A DNA stretch of 64,000 nucleotides from Pachyrhynchus sulphureomaculatus (GCA_019049505.1 CM032455.1:85580778-85644777), one strand, 5' to 3'; shown: positions 11,095 to 23,013, numbered from the stretch's first letter. Made by a program: numbers and translations. The notes: generated by a model from the letters alone, not told the origin.

Positions 11095-12075
11095 ACGAGC
11101 TGAATTTACGAAAGTTGCGTTGCTTCCTTTTTTGGACAATTCTCCACGAAGCCACGAAGCAAATTCTCGAAGTGTTTGAAGATAAGCCAATATCTCGCGC
11201 CACCATATTTCGTGTTTTGCGTGTTTACCGTGAAGACAAAGAACCAGAAAATTTTTAAAAAATCCAGTCGGCCATCTGTTCTTAGAAGGAGAACAACGAA
11301 AAATCTTCTGTCAAGCGCAAAAAAACAACAAAGTTGGACAGTCGCAAAAAAAATGGTCGAGAAAATATGGTGTTCCGCAATCAACTGTCCATCGAATTTT
11401 GAGACAAATTATGTGCCAAAATTTTGTCGTGCACTTCATGTTAAGCATTTCACGCATAGGAAATTCATCGTTATGTTGTTAACAAATACTTCACATTTTC
11501 GAACAGTTCTCTCAGTGGAAATGATTACTTCTACTACACGGACGATTATGAAGCAGCACCAGACGACGTCAAATACGCCGGCAAAATGAAATTTGAACCA
11601 AAATTATTGATGTGGATTGCGATTTCATCGAAAGTTATTTCAGCTCCATATTTCCAGCCAAGCAGTGCTGTTGCAGTCAATTCTGATGTGTATATCAATA
11701 AATGCTTGACCAAATTGAAGCAGTTTATCAAGGAAAATCATGCGCGAGAGAAGATGATTTTCTGGCCAGACCTTGCACGTTGTCATTATGCAAAAAAAAA
11801 AACACAAGATCGGCTCAAAAGTCAAAAAGTCGAATTTGTACCGCAAAATGACAAAATACCAAATGTTCCACAGACCAGACCAGTTGAAAGATTTTGGGCA
11901 ATATTTCACGTATGAAAATAATTGGAAAACCCAGAACCACCAGCACTTGATTGGCAGAATAAAGAGGAAGTTGAAAGAAATTGATGTTTCGGTCGTCCAA
12001 CGTCTGATAGATGGCGTTCCAAGTAAGTTGCGTAGAATAGAAGATAATAGTCCATTCTCTGCAATGTAAACGTGC
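11095..12075 (+). pseudogene. Tc1/mariner superfamily transposase, DD37E-like, broken
   Basis: Plus-strand pieces in order: a helix-turn-helix 'ISRATIFRVLRVYRED' near 11190; 'KYAGKMKFEPKLLMWIAIS' near 11580; 'YINKCLTKLKQFIKE'; 'MIFWPDLARCHYAKK' near 11755 with the second catalytic Asp; and 'VPQTRPVERFW' near 11865 with the third acidic residue, a Glu. Thirty-eight residues separate that Asp and Glu, one more than the DD37E spacing, probably because of an A-run expansion near 11795. The usual 'DDE' around the first Asp is deleted (the frame reads 'VVNKYFTFSN'). The last third is shifted to another frame by a one-base change near 11910. The enzyme would cut and paste at TA; this copy is inactive. 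Confidence 0.75.
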
Positions 12076-12363
12076 TATTTGATAGATAAATTTATACAAT
12101 TTAAGTAACTGCATTTAAAATATTTTTCCTGGTTTCACTTATACCTCTTTATCCTTTTACAAACAGATTTACATTTAATTTGTCTTAAAACTACTTTATT
12201 TTCTAACTATTTATTTTTATCATTTCTTTTTCTCTTTTCTATATATGTATATATTTTTTTCTTTCTTTTTCTGTTTTTATTTTTTTTCTCTCTCTTTTTT
12301 TTATTTTTTTATTTTTTAAAAACTTTTAAAATGGTTATTTAGTTTAAGACTAGGTAAACTAGG

Positions 12364-12862
12364 TCAAAGTTTTAATTTTGATTGGATTACAAATTCATAG
12401 AGTAAATAATATACTCTAGAATCATTGAGTGTAATTAGATAATTTAGATTAATTGGGTGTTCAACTAACTCCTTCAAGTTCTTAAAGAAATTTTCCCTTA
12501 TATTTATTAGATATGGGCAGACTAAAATATAATGTTGTAAATCCCCTATTTCCCCACATTCGCATCTGTCGTGAACTTGAAGCCCAAAACGTTTCTTATA
12601 CTCTGGGTACATTGCATGAAAGCTTCTCATACGAGATACTATCCTTACAAAATTCTTATTACTTATTTTACTATACCCAATATACCCTACTTTAGGAAAA
12701 TTATCTTTGAATTTTTTTGCCTTCCTCTACACTATCATAATAAACCTGCCAACCACCTTTCATTCTTCTTTTTGCTTTACTAATTAAGTCTGTATAGGGT
12801 ATTTTAAAGTTTAGATATAACCCATTCATTGTAGCTTCTTTTGCCGCTTTATCGACTAGTTC
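12364..12862 (-). pseudogene. LINE ORF2 C-terminal fragment (end of RNase H and zinc knuckle)
   Basis: Read on the minus strand, it starts with 'LVDKAAKEATMNGLYL', the last helix of an RNase H domain in I/R1-type LINEs. It continues 'KRRMKGGWQVYYDS' and then, after one frameshift, an 88-codon open stretch with 'CECGEIGDLQHYILVCP', the Cys/His knuckle near the ORF2 C-terminus of these elements. The reverse transcriptase is missing. The fragment stops at 12862 against a transposon-like terminus. It belongs to the same general group as the LINE at 41464-42412 but is older, with one frameshift. Confidence 0.75.
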
Positions 12863-12863
12863 T

Positions 12864-12886
12864 CAAGACTAATGAATCACCCCTTA
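12864..12886 (-). repeat. Terminal-inverted-repeat-like end (right)
   Basis: Inverted partner of 8993-9016; the last bases are followed by TATA. It directly cuts the LINE fragment on its left. Confidence 0.45.
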
Positions 12887-13770
12887 TAAGTACTGTAAAG
12901 AACTTCTTTTTACTTAGTAATTTGCAGCGTTGCAAAACGCCGTTTTTTTTTTTAATTTCAGTTGCCTCTGTGTTAATGTTATTCATAACCAAAGATTCAC
13001 GAGAAAAGCATAAAAATTTCCTTCTTTTCCTTCACTTTAAATACTTAATTTTAAGCAAAATTACGTATTTTCTGTCTCTGGTGAAATTTAAAATACATAA
13101 GTTATATAAAAACTCGAATAAAAATAATTAACTAAAAGCTGGCTACATTTCCAAGAAAAAATATTAAAAAGGTTAAAAAGTGCGACATAAAGCCATCCGT
13201 ATTCAAGATGACAAAGCTAGATAAGTTATATCTAATTAAAATGTCTAAACGAAAAAAATAAGGAGCATCTTCTCTGAAAAATTAATCAACACGCAACGAG
13301 GCATTGTTATCTTTATGACTTGTAGCCTAATTAAAAGCGTTGTTTGATTTATGATATTTAATGCAATTATCTTCCACAAGAAACGATGTAAATAATTGCC
13401 ACGTAGTAGTTTGCCTTTGCAAACATATTTTATTTTTCTCTCTGAGAAATTTATCGTATAAGAGAAAATTGTGTAATATAAAGAATAAAATCGTAACAGT
13501 AATGTAACGTGCCCTTACATTTTCGAAACATACAACTGTCAAAACTATGACTCATAAGAGATATAAGAAATTTCTTGACCAACCGAAAAATAGAATATGT
13601 AAATTACACAAAATAGTATAGCTACTACTTGTATAACTCTTATACTAAACCTATTATAATAATTATCCAACATGTTTAGTGATGAGACCTTAAATATTCT
13701 TTCAAAGAGGGAAAACATTAACTTCTATTAGTGGTATAGGATTATACGTACATTTCTCGAAAATCATATA
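12887..13770. other. AT-rich DNA with one Rep-C copy
   Basis: No gene is supported; the 96-codon open frame at 12841-13131 is AT-driven. At 13215-13350 lies a copy of the dispersed repeat Rep-C. Confidence 0.6.
13215..13350. repeat. Rep-C, copy 2
   Basis: Shares with 23160-23300 the order CTAATTAAAA, an ACGAAAAAA tract, ACGCAACG, GGCATTGTTATCTTT, GACTTGT and CTAATTAAAAG-GTTGTTT. Non-coding, of unknown class. Confidence 0.65.
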
Positions 13771-14035
13771 CAGAGTGCCCAATATGCATGGAATAATGAT
13801 TCCACAGCATTTATTAATCAGTGTATCAAAAAAATGTTTAAATAAAAGTTATAGGGTGTTATACGGCGCACATGCTGACGTTGACAACAAAATTAAGCCA
13901 TCTTGTTTATTTTTAAAATTAAAAGCCCTATATATTATTTTATTTTTGATTCCTACTAAAAATTCTAGATATTATTTGTCTAACATACCATATGTCTAAA
14001 TTGAACTGTTTTGGAATTATTGTCATTTGAAATTT
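13771..14035. repeat. Left inverted repeat of mariner-like copy B
   Basis: Pairs with 15208-15488. It lacks a ~40 bp internal segment (the GAACTGTCAGTTCGAAGAAA region) that is present in the right repeat. Confidence 0.85.
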
Positions 14036-14039
14036 AAAA

Positions 14040-15060
14040 TAAAAAAGGCAAAAAACTATTAGTAAATACCCTAGGTTTATTTTTAAGGTAAAAATTGCTC
14101 AAAATGACGCAGAGAATCCGGGGTGATCTGTGCTACTTCATATTGAATTCTTTGTTGCAAATCTTTTACAGTTTCAGGTCGACTTCGGTAAACTTTGGTT
14201 TTCAAATGATCCCATAAAAAAAAGTGGAGTGGAGTAAGGTCTGGACTCCTTGCAGGCCATTCTACAGCACCTCTTCTGCCTATCTATCGATTAGGAAAAA
14301 TTGCATCCAAATATCTACGAACACTGATTTCATAGTGAAGAGTTGCTCCATCCTGGTGATACCACAGATTCCTGTTAGGGGTATCCAAATTATCTGCATC
14401 GAGAAAAAGACCAGCACAAGTCGGAATAACTTGCTCTTTGAGTAACTGTAAATACCGCTGTCCTGTAAGATTTCCATCGATAAAAAAGGGACCAATGATA
14501 TGACATCCACAAATCCCTGCTCACACGATTATCTTTTGTGTTCTTTGAGAATGACTGTCGATTATTCAGTGCGGATTATCAGTAGACCAGTACCGGCAGT
14601 TATGCCTGTTAACTCTTCCGTTAAGACACAATGTGGCCTCGTTAGAAAAAAACAATATTATAAATTACCTCGCAAAATTCAACGCGTCTATCGTAGTCAT
14701 CTTCAGATAATTCTTGTAATAGAATGGGTTTTTATGGGTGCAATTTTTCTTCATTCATTATACGGCTTAAGGTACCTTTACTTATGTTGTGGTCTAGGCA
14801 AAGCTAACGAGTGGCTGTATGAAACTTTTTATCATCGCTTGTTTTAACTTTTGGAGGTCCAGATTTAAAACGATCCTTAACATGACCTAATTGTCTAAAT
14901 CGTTTTAATGTTTTGCTAACTACGGATTGGGTAATAGGTTCTCGATTCGGATATTCTGCGTTAAAAGGATCACACATCTCGTGTTGTGTTCTCCTATGGT
15001 CTCCGTAACCAACCATTATTGACACGGTGATTCTTTCAGTTTCTGTTAAATGTACCATTA
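14040..15060 (-). pseudogene. Mariner-like transposase (helix-turn-helix plus DDD core), broken
   Basis: The start is the Met of 'MVHLTETERITVSIMVGYGD' (codon at 15056-15058). An N-terminal helix-turn-helix of the kind in arthropod mariner-like proteins (DUF4817-like, from memory) runs to 'VKDRFKSGPPKVKTSDDK'. Later frames carry the core. The first acidic position is Asn in 'FSNEATLCLNGRV' (14641-14643), where an Asp is expected. The second is Asp in 'YHQDGATLHY' (14350-14352) and the third Asp in 'WPARSPDLTP' (14239-14241), with 36 residues between the last two. An in-frame TAG at 14284-14286 replaces the Trp usual in 'PNRWIGRRG'. The C-terminal 20 residues are deleted. Frameshifts occur near 14800 and 14520. 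Inactive. Confidence 0.85.
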
Positions 15061-15207
15061 TGATATTACGCTCAAATTGCAATTTCACAAAATGCAGCAA
15101 TAAACGTTTTTGTCAATAAATCATTTTTTGACGCGTTAAGTGATTACCTGGCAGTAAATGTTTAACAGAAGCCATCTTAATTTTTTTTTTTAATTTGATC
15201 TCCTTAA

Positions 15208-15488
15208 TTTCAAATATCAATAATTCCAAAACGGTTCAATTTAGACATATGGTATGCCAGACAAATAATATTTAGAATTTCTAGTAGGACTCAAAAATAA
15301 AATAATATACAGGGCTTTCCATAAAAATCAAGAGGGCGTAATTTCTTCGAACTGACAGTTCAAAACATTTTGTTGTCAACGTCAGCATGTGCGCCGTATA
15401 ACACTTTATAATTTTTGTTTAAATATTTTTTGTTACACTGATTAATAAATGCTGTGGAATCATTATTTCATACATATGGGGCACCCTG
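15208..15488. repeat. Right inverted repeat of mariner-like copy B
   Basis: Pairs with 13771-14035 and ends at TA 15489-15490. Confidence 0.85.
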
Positions 15489-15540
15489 TATATTTATTCA
15501 CAATAATAGACTGTCATATTGTTGCAGTTTGAACATAAAA

Positions 15541-15722
15541 AACCGGTCAAGTGCAAGTAGAACTTGTGCAATTAGTGTTCCATACGATGATTGTTTTTAA
15601 AATAAAAAAAAAAAATGTTACCCTAAATGAGTTTTCAACAAAATTTGTTTCTGAGCTTTGTTGAGAACTAATGACCTTGATATTTTTATTTTTTTATATA
15701 CCAGATAAATTATCAAAGATAT
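15541..15722 (+). mobile_element. Rep-A, copy 2 (fragment)
   Basis: Begins AACCGGTCAAGTGCAAG and GTGTTCCATACG like the other copies, and matches the first ~180 bp. It stops at ATAAATTATCAAAGA, where LINE sequence begins. Confidence 0.75.
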
Positions 15723-16342
15723 TGCAGTGGAGGATATCACTAGAGGACTTCAGCAGATAAAAACTGATATAGGAGTACTGTGGGAGACTAAAAAGAAAAG
15801 AGATGTATTGAGTACGTTGCGGATTATAAACATATATACAGTGGTGAACCCAAAAGCAATAGCGCATGCAAGGGAGTCTCGATAATGATACTCAAGAAAT
15901 ACCAATGTTGCCTTAGTAATAGTATCTATCATAGCAGTTTATGACCCAAATAAAGATGCACAACAAACAGAAAAGGATGTTTTATGATCAACTCAACGAT
16001 ACAATTCCTGGGATAGGTGACTAACCTGAAGTTGTATTACTTGGAGACTTCAATGCCCGATCAGGTACTAAAGATAATAGTGAGGTAGTCGGTAAATATG
16101 ATTAAGAAACCCTAAATCAAAATGGACAACGATTGATAGAAGTATGTGAGCAACATGAACTCAAAATTTTAAATGGTTACTATCAACATAAAAACATACA
16201 CATGGTACCAAGACACAAGAGGTTTAAAATCAATTATCGATTACGTTATTGAAAAACAAAAGGCTAAATGGAGCGTCCAAGATACCAGAGTATATAGGGG
16301 TATATAATATGATTCAGACCACTACTTTCTAGCATCAATAAA
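15723..16342 (+). pseudogene. RTE-like LINE endonuclease (APE type), fragment
   Basis: Plus-strand frames give the second half of an apurinic-type LINE endonuclease: 'LLGDFNARSGTKDN' (the GDFN metal-site loop), 'NQNGQRLIEVCEQHELKILN', 'HKNIHTWYQDTRGLKSIIDY' (one frameshift) and 'DSDHYFLASIKI' (catalytic SDH). This domain nicks the target DNA to start reverse transcription. Stop codons interrupt it, for example in '*YDSDHY' and '*ETLNQN'. No reverse transcriptase follows, since a Rep-A copy starts at 16346. It is probably the 5' part of the same LINE family as 54965-58225. Confidence 0.75.
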
Positions 16343-16345
16343 GAT

Positions 16346-16971
16346 AACCGGCCAAGTACTGGTCGGACTTCCGCAATTAGTGTTCCTTACGTTGATTGCT
16401 TTTAAAATAAGAATTTTTGTTAAGGAGGTATAAAATGATCAGTGACGTCACCAAATACCCCCAAATGGGTTTTTAAGAAAGTTTGTTTCCGATCCTTGTT
16501 GAAAACTGATCACCTTGATAATGATCGTGATAATTTTCATTCAATTTACACCGTCACGGTGTGGAGAATATTCCAGAATTTTTTTAGAATGTTTTGGTCA
16601 GTATTTTTCGAGATAAGGGAGGGACAGAGATTTTGGCATTTTTTCTAAAATAATGCAAAAAAGTGAGCGCAAGAATTACATCATATATATCTTTGACCTA
16701 GTGTTTTTATAAGCTTTCATTTGACATCCCACTCGATGACCTGGTATTTTTTTTTTCACTTCAGATTTCACCCCCCAAAACTAAGCCCTTAAGTTAAAAT
16801 TTATCTTTCAAAACTACACGGCTGTGATGGGGCCATTAATTCTTCTATTAGTGCCAAATTTCAACTTTCTATGTCAAATAGGTTCGGAGAAAATCGAGTG
16901 TGACAGACGGATAGACCGACAGACTAACAAACACTGAAGCAATGCTACAAGTGTTCCATACGGAACACTAA
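16346..16971 (+). mobile_element. Rep-A, copy 3 (complete)
   Basis: Full-length member of about 626 bp. It starts AACCGGCCAAGTACTGG, has an internal GAGAATATTCCAGAATTTTT block, a GACAGACGG tract, and ends with GTGTTCCATACGGAACAC (16951-16968) plus TAA. The ends are not mutual inverted repeats, but both contain GTTCCATACG-like sequence. The hairpin followed by CTAA is reminiscent of a Helitron 3' end, yet the 5' end does not show the usual TC start, so the class stays open. Confidence 0.75.
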
Positions 16972-18245
16972 AAAGGAGATTATAACCTTGCAGATTTCCA
17001 TTAGAGGCTCCTTTCTGGCTAATAAAATATAATATTTTATCTCTTCATAAATTATCTTGTGTGTCACAAATTAGAGATACAAATAGGACATATAGAGTAC
17101 AAAGAATATCAGACACGATGTGCCGTAATAAACAAAAAGATACAAAATAAAGGATAGTTTACAATAACATAGTTTATGCTAGTGCGTCTTTGCTCGTTCC
17201 TCTATAGAAAATAGAAAAGAAGCTAGACACGAAAGTTTTAATCCTTAAAATAAATAATCCATTTTATATTGTGAGCAGAATGTTCTAAAAGGCGTGATCG
17301 TCAACTAACTTTTAAAGTTATTTTTATATCATGCTGAAATTTTACCGAAAATTCCAGATAAATTTATCTACAGATTCATGTGTTCAATTTAAATGACAGA
17401 AGTCATCATTAAGATCTAAATTATAATAGGAACGTGTAAACTATGTGCTCTTAATTATTAGCTGAGAGGCTTCAATCTGTCAATAGGCGAAAATGTCCAT
17501 TATTAAATGTCAATATTATCAGAGGAGTTGCATTCTGAGATTCGGTATAATATTTTTTTTTCATTACTTCCAGACGAATTTAAAAGATTTTAATAAGAAA
17601 GTTGGTGAGCGTTCAGCTCATGTTTATATGCTAACAGTAAGAATCTGATGTTATAAAACTTATATATGTAATTTTATTGTTTATAATTTCTGCGAAAGAT
17701 AAAAAAATCCCAAAGTAAATCAGCTATATGGACAGAATTCTTAGTTGTAAATGAACTATACTAACTAAAGTCCGTTTGTTTGGAGTTGATAGCACACAAC
17801 ATGGGTTACAAACATTAAAGTGTCATAAACCATAAGCGTCCGAAATTTCTCTACCATTTACTTGCATTTTTAGTTTTAATCATCTTTATTTTCTATCTCT
17901 GTACAACAGTGGGACCTTTTTCTAAAAAATATTTTATTACATGCCTTCTAAACTTTACAATAAGCTATATAAATCAACCCATTTCAAGGTATATTTTAAT
18001 AAGTAAATGATGAAACTAAAAATCTTATTTGTATGATAAAGGCCTAAACGGGTACAATTAACAATTCTTAAGAACTAGCCATCTACAGTGTTATAAGGAT
18101 TAATGTTAATAGGTACGATATTTGGATTTTAGCAGTTATTGAAATATAATTAACCAATGTACTTATCGGTAGGTAGGTGCCCTAAGTACTTAAGTAAGCA
18201 ATAAAAATATTCTGTGTAAGTATAAAAATAAAGCAAAAACCTACA
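16972..18245. other. AT-rich DNA, nothing recognised
   Basis: About 1.27 kb without credible coding sequence, long repeat or RNA gene. Confidence 0.6.
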
Positions 18246-18247
18246 AT

Positions 18248-18460
18248 ATGCTTAGTTCAAATCAGAACAGCGATGGCTTAAACTTTCAATTTTGCCCGGT
18301 CAAACTTCGCGAAGTCTGTAAATCTGCATTTTCCCTGAGAGAAAAAATAATGATACTTAACGTCTACGATGCCCTAATGCTTCAACAGCCAACAAACCAA
18401 GAAAGAAAACGCGGTCCTTGCAACGAACCTCAGAATCACAAAGGAAAAGAGCCCGATTAA
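18248..18460 (+). other. Unidentified 70-codon open frame
   Basis: The translation contains 'SAFSLREKIMILNVYDAL', which looks like an amphipathic helix pair and distantly like the N-terminus of some insect transposase families. No neighbouring sequence continues it. It is interrupted after 70 codons, just before the SINE at 18470. It could be a transposase fragment or a chance frame. Confidence 0.25.
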
Positions 18461-18469
18461 TGATAGGCT

Positions 18470-18572
18470 AGCCCAATGGCTTAATAGGCTAAGAGCCTGC
18501 ATAGTAAACATATGGTCGCCAATTATATTATGGTGATCGGCTGGGTGTGCATTTGTAGGTAGTAGTAAATAA
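18470..18572 (+). repeat. tRNA-derived SINE, copy 1 (degraded)
   Basis: Matches 48700-48835 through GGCTAAGAGCCTGCATAG, ATGGTCGC, GATCGGCTGGGTG and TTTGTAGGTAGTAGT. The A-box region reads TGGCTTAATAGGC. The B box is decayed here. It lies directly upstream of a LINE fragment. Confidence 0.6.
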
Positions 18573-19335
18573 TGACCAGGATATGTATGGAAGATGGAAA
18601 ATCCAGAATGCGAACAGGTAATCGTCTCTCAGGTAATATCGGAATACTCAGTGGACTAAAACAGGGAGATGTCTTGTCACATCTGCTCTTTAAAGTTACT
18701 ATAGAGAAAGTCACAAGATCAGCAGAAATTAAAATGGGACTCATATCTGCAACAGGCTCAAAATTATTTTTGGCATATGCAGACGACATTGACGTTATAG
18801 GAGACATCACATCGAGAGTAAAAGGCATGGATTTTTAATAAAATAGAAAAGGCTACAAAAGAAGTAAGACTTAAAAGCAACAAGCAAAAGACTAAATAAT
18901 AAGTGCATAAACAGACGGGAACGCACAGATGGAATACGGCAAAAGGTAACAATAGACATATAATTTTATATGAATGAGGCGATACAAAATCTAGAAGCTA
19001 CAATTACAGCTGATAATGACATCATGGAGAAGATAAAAGATAGAATTCAATCTGCAAATCTATGTCTCGTCTCATTAAGCGACTTTCTGAAGTTGAAAAG
19101 CATATCTAGAACCTCAAAGGATAAAGTGTATAATAGAAGAAAAGCTCAGATGCTTCAGAAGGAAAATATTTAAAAAAACTTTTGGCGCAATATCAATATC
19201 ATATTAAAACCAACGCCGAAATCTACCAGCTATATGGCTAGGGAGATATTGTTAAAGAAATAACATCCCAGCACTTAAGATGTTACGGACATATTCACAG
19301 ACTGCTTGCCAGGCTGATATGGGAGGAGATAATTT
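18573..19335 (+). pseudogene. LINE reverse transcriptase palm to C-terminus, broken
   Basis: An 88-codon frame (18572-18838) reads 'GLKQGDVLSHLLFKVTIEKV' then 'LAYADDIDVIGD', the fingers/palm junction and the intact YADD catalytic box. The following frames give 'ATITADNDIMEKIKDRIQSA' (equivalent to the usual 'xLITADNDxxxEIxxRIxxA' segment), 'SRTSKDKVYN', and beyond a frameshift 'CYGHIHRL', the 'RWxGHVxRM' tail of insect LINEs. The sequence for the RT N-terminus and endonuclease is missing. Stop codons and at least three frameshifts show it is inactive. The clade is not certain. Confidence 0.75.
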
Positions 19336-19339
19336 AGTC

Positions 19340-20084
19340 TTGGTTCCTTAAGTCTAACAAAAATACAGATAAAAGAATAGATAAAAAAAATACATGAATT
19401 TGAATAACTTTTCTAATAAGAAGCACAATATTACTAGTTATTTACTTGTCAAATTCAGAAAGGGGTTTTTGCAAGACCAAGAGAGTTTAGAATAACATCG
19501 AAGCGAAATTCTGAGCGCTGACGAGTCCTGCTACAACACTATCACTTTCCAGATACGGCACATACAGTTTTTCTATGCGGTCTTTTAAAAAATATAAAAA
19601 ATGTACATAATTACTGATTTGTCAATTAATATGAAACATATATTATCACCACCTACTACATATTACCTGATACGGAAAATTGCACCAATCTGAAAAATAA
19701 TATTTAAAAAAAATATACTCAACAAGTAAAAGAACCAGCCTCTGCCATCGAAATCTTCTTAAATAAAGAAATGAACTTGGTCAGCTAGTAACGCAAATAC
19801 TTTATATATTTATTTATTATTTTATTTTATTTAATAACTTTCAGTTTCATCGATGATTTTTTTAAAACTTATAATACTTTTTAAAACACAAATAACTAAC
19901 TAACTTAAATTGAGGTTAGTAAGAAGTCTATATTTTAGGATGATCTGTGAAAATCTCGATTTAATTAAAATATCTCCAACAAAACTAAGATCGTTTAAAA
20001 CGCCAGTAGCTAAGGCCATTAATTAAAATTTCACCAAATGCAGTATACCACTACACACACGAACAGATAATACTACTGCAACAA
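19340..20084. other. AT-rich DNA, nothing recognised
   Basis: No coding or repeat feature supported. The last part may be decayed 5' sequence of the Jockey-like LINE that follows. Confidence 0.5.
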
Positions 20085-21630
20085 CACCTGATGAGAAAGC
20101 CAACTTGTTGGCTGGAGTCTTTACTTTACATTCTACTGTCGATTTCTAACGAATGATCCTCATAGTACAGTCAAGGATGCACGTTATTATCTTCAGACAT
20201 CGTATCATAAAACGTATTGTAATGAAGCCTGACACTAAAAAAGCTTCTGGCGCTGATGTACCTACCATACTACTCAAAAAAGGCGTACAGTGTTCTGTAG
20301 ACTTTTCAACCTATCCTACAGAAAGGGAATATTACGCTACAGATCAGCCTATACACAAAAAAAGGCAAAAATACTATACCAAGAAATTACCGACCAGTTT
20401 CTTTCAATAATATCGAAAATTATGGAAAAGCCTTCTTTTAAAATATCTAGAATGACTTAATATTATTAGCGAGAATCAATATGGGTTTCGTAAGCAAAGA
20501 TCTACAGGAGATCTTCTAACTTATATAACACATGTATGGAACAACGCAATTGAACATTTTGGAGAATTTCGAGCGGATACATCAAAGGCATTCGATTGTG
20601 TTTGGCATGACGGACTGTTGGCTAAGTTACGCTCTTATAGTATGTCTGAAAGGTTGGGTTTATGGCTCTCGGGATTTCTCAGAGAGCGTTCTTTACGAAT
20701 AGCAATCGACGGATTTCTTTCTAATACCGTCAATATCAACGCCGGAGTGCCCCAGGTCTCCATACTATCTCCTACTCTCTTTCTCATTTACATTAACGAT
20801 CTGCTGAAAAGACCAGAAATCAAATCTATAGCTTTGTCATTGACAGTATGCTTATTTCTTCATTTACTTTGAATGATCGAACATTGGCTACTCGTGCAAA
20901 TGTCCGTAGACAGCAGAAAGTCGTTTAATTTAACAAAGACCTGGCGGAACCTACAAAAACCTAGGTGGCAGTTTTTTCTAAAGAAATTAACGTTCCAGGA
21001 CCCGACATAGTTACGACGGGACACGTCTTTCCTCTGACATCGTCACTCAAGTTGCTGGGCGTTAACTTGGGAGGAAATATGCATGAATATTTAGCATACA
21101 TAGCAAAGAAAACTTCTCAAAAGCTGGGAATACTATTTCGAGCTAAAAAAGACTCCACAACAACTGTTAATTCTGTATAAAGCTCAAATTCGACCTACGA
21201 TGGAATATTGTTCCCCCGTTTGGGGCTCTGCCCCCAAATATCCACTGCATTTATTGGATTTTATTCAGAAGAGAGCTGTTCTCCTGATTGGAGATACAGA
21301 ACTCACCAGAAACCTTGATACCTTGGAAGATTGAAGAACAGTTGGCAACTTGAGTGCTTTTAATACACGTCACGCTAGTACATCACATCTGTATGAGGTT
21401 CAGCTTGTTACTCCTCATATACTTTTCAAGCAGTATTTTATTTGGAGGATAACCATTTGGTATGATTTATCCAAGTACAACTACGAAGTACAACTTATAA
21501 CAATCCGTGGATCATTTTTTCTGCGAACGCGTCGCTCTTGTAAAGCATTGTTTTCTTGTAGTCTAATTAAAAGAGTTGTTTTGTTCCATACCATTCAGCG
21601 GAAATGTTTAGAGTGAAAAAATATAATTAC
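20085..21630 (+). pseudogene. Jockey-like LINE reverse transcriptase, long broken copy
   Basis: In plus-strand frames, the order is that of a Jockey ORF2: 'TPDEKANLLAGVF', 'KKASGADVP', 'ISKIMEKPSF', 'YGFRKQRSTGDLLTY' (frameshifted), 'SKAFDCVWHDGLLAKL' at about 20585 with the first catalytic Asp, 'INAGVPQVSILSPTLFLIYI' at about 20738, 'RANVRRQQKVV', 'VTTGHVFPLTSSLKLLGVNL' at about 21011, and 'YIAKKTSQKLGILFRAKK'. The normal FADD box is ruined (the frame reads 'SFVIDSM'). An internal deletion near 21345 joins the tail to 'HLYEVQLVTP'. At least six frameshifts. It overlaps in family with 7850-8530. Confidence 0.8.
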
Positions 21631-21710
21631 CATTTTTTTTGTTTCACTTGTTCATGAGGGATAATAGATAAATAAAAATAACAAAAACTCCTAATTTAGT
21701 AATATTTCTT
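21540..21710. repeat. Rep-C, copy 3
   Basis: Contains GCATTGTTTTCTTGTAGTCT followed by AATTAAAAGAGTTGTTTTG, and further right ACTCCTAATTTAG, all shared in order with 23240-23470. It starts where the Jockey-like LINE becomes unrecognisable. Confidence 0.6.
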
Positions 21711-21820
21711 CCGCTTATCTAAAATCCACCTAAATGGTGTCATTACACTTGGATAATAAATAAAGCAACCATAAAATAAATCTTTCCTATCATCGAATTT
21801 AAAAACATTATTAACTTTAT

Positions 21821-21821
<1 letters not shown>

Positions 21822-21888
<67 letters not shown>

Positions 21889-21904
21889 GAGTATATATAT
21901 ATAT
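21822..21904. repeat. (TA)n microsatellite
   Basis: Mostly pure TA with one CGAG interruption. It is directly followed by AGGGTGTTATGGAATCC, which has the look of a mariner-type terminus with no partner found. Confidence 0.95.
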
Positions 21905-22776
21905 AGGGTGTTATGGAATCCATCCATATATTGGAATTGGCGTTTCCTTATAGCTAGACGGATTGCCGAAAATGCACCTTAAATCCTAACAGAACAACAA
22001 ATGATGACGTGAATATTGCCGCTGCTGGTAAACCATATCCCTACACAATCGGATCGTTCGTTAACCAAAGTAAAAATTTTAACACATATAATACACTGAA
22101 ATTTTATTTGCTTCATTGTAAAAACGACGGTGATAGCAAAGGATTGTTGAGGTAGGTTACAATGCTGTTGACATTTTTGTGCTTTACTTTGTTCTTAAAC
22201 CGATGGCGACCATAAGAGATTTAAGGAACGTTACTTTTAGTCGGCTGAGTGTGTCGGAAGCTTTTTAGTGAAGGGTTGGGAATATCGAAGACGATGTGTA
22301 TTATTTTTGTGATTGGTTCTTTTTTTTGATTCATTATTTTGTTTATTGATGTCTTTTAACTTTTTTCTGTATGGCTGATGATGATTCTTCCAACATATTT
22401 TTGTAAGGATGTAATTTCCACAGTTTTTTGTAAAGAAGTTTCTCTCTTTAAAGTATTTTTAGGGATTGGGCATTAAGATTAAGAAAGTTTTCTTTAAAGC
22501 TTTAACATTAAATCCCGAAGTATTCACTATTTAAATTTAATAATCTGCGAAGATAACTTTAGAGGAGATTTTTCTTTTTCCCCATCAGATTGCTGAGTAA
22601 TTTGCTTGTTTTCATTATTGATAATAATAGAAGCGTCTTGTAAGATCGATGTGCTTTCATTACTTGAGTTAGTTTGAGAGAGAGCATTTATATTTTCAGC
22701 TGCCTTAAACAAATGTTCAGGAAAGACGCTTATGTCCAGCCGCATTAAATCTATTTACAATGGTGCAAATGAGAGC
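21905..22776. other. Unassigned DNA with a short minus-strand open frame
   Basis: A 72-codon minus-strand frame (22527-22745) encodes a polar, Ser/Asn/Gln-rich peptide starting 'MRLDISVFPEHLFKAAENIN'. No known domain is recognisable. It could be the end of a decayed transposon gene, but nothing nearby supports it. Confidence 0.35.

Positions 22777-23013
<237 letters not shown>

Larger units (their letters stand above)
13771..15488 (-). mobile_element. Mariner-like element, copy B, with ~270 bp inverted repeats
   Basis: The left end CAGAGTGCCCAATATGCATG (13771) and right end CAGGGTGCCCCATATGTATG (reverse complement, ending 15488) are flanked by TA on both sides, the usual Tc1/mariner target duplication. 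The repeats continue inward for about 265-280 bp (to about 14035 and from about 15208), with indels. They share the blocks GTTATACGGCGCACATGCTG and CATACCATATGTCTAAATTG. The transposase gene lies between on the minus strand. Copies A (1-617) and C (32908-34678) are related. Confidence 0.9.

Noticed and set aside
12513..12783. Plus-strand open frames over the LINE fragment
   Set aside because: They are antisense shadows of the minus-strand LINE C-terminus, which has clear Cys/His motifs.
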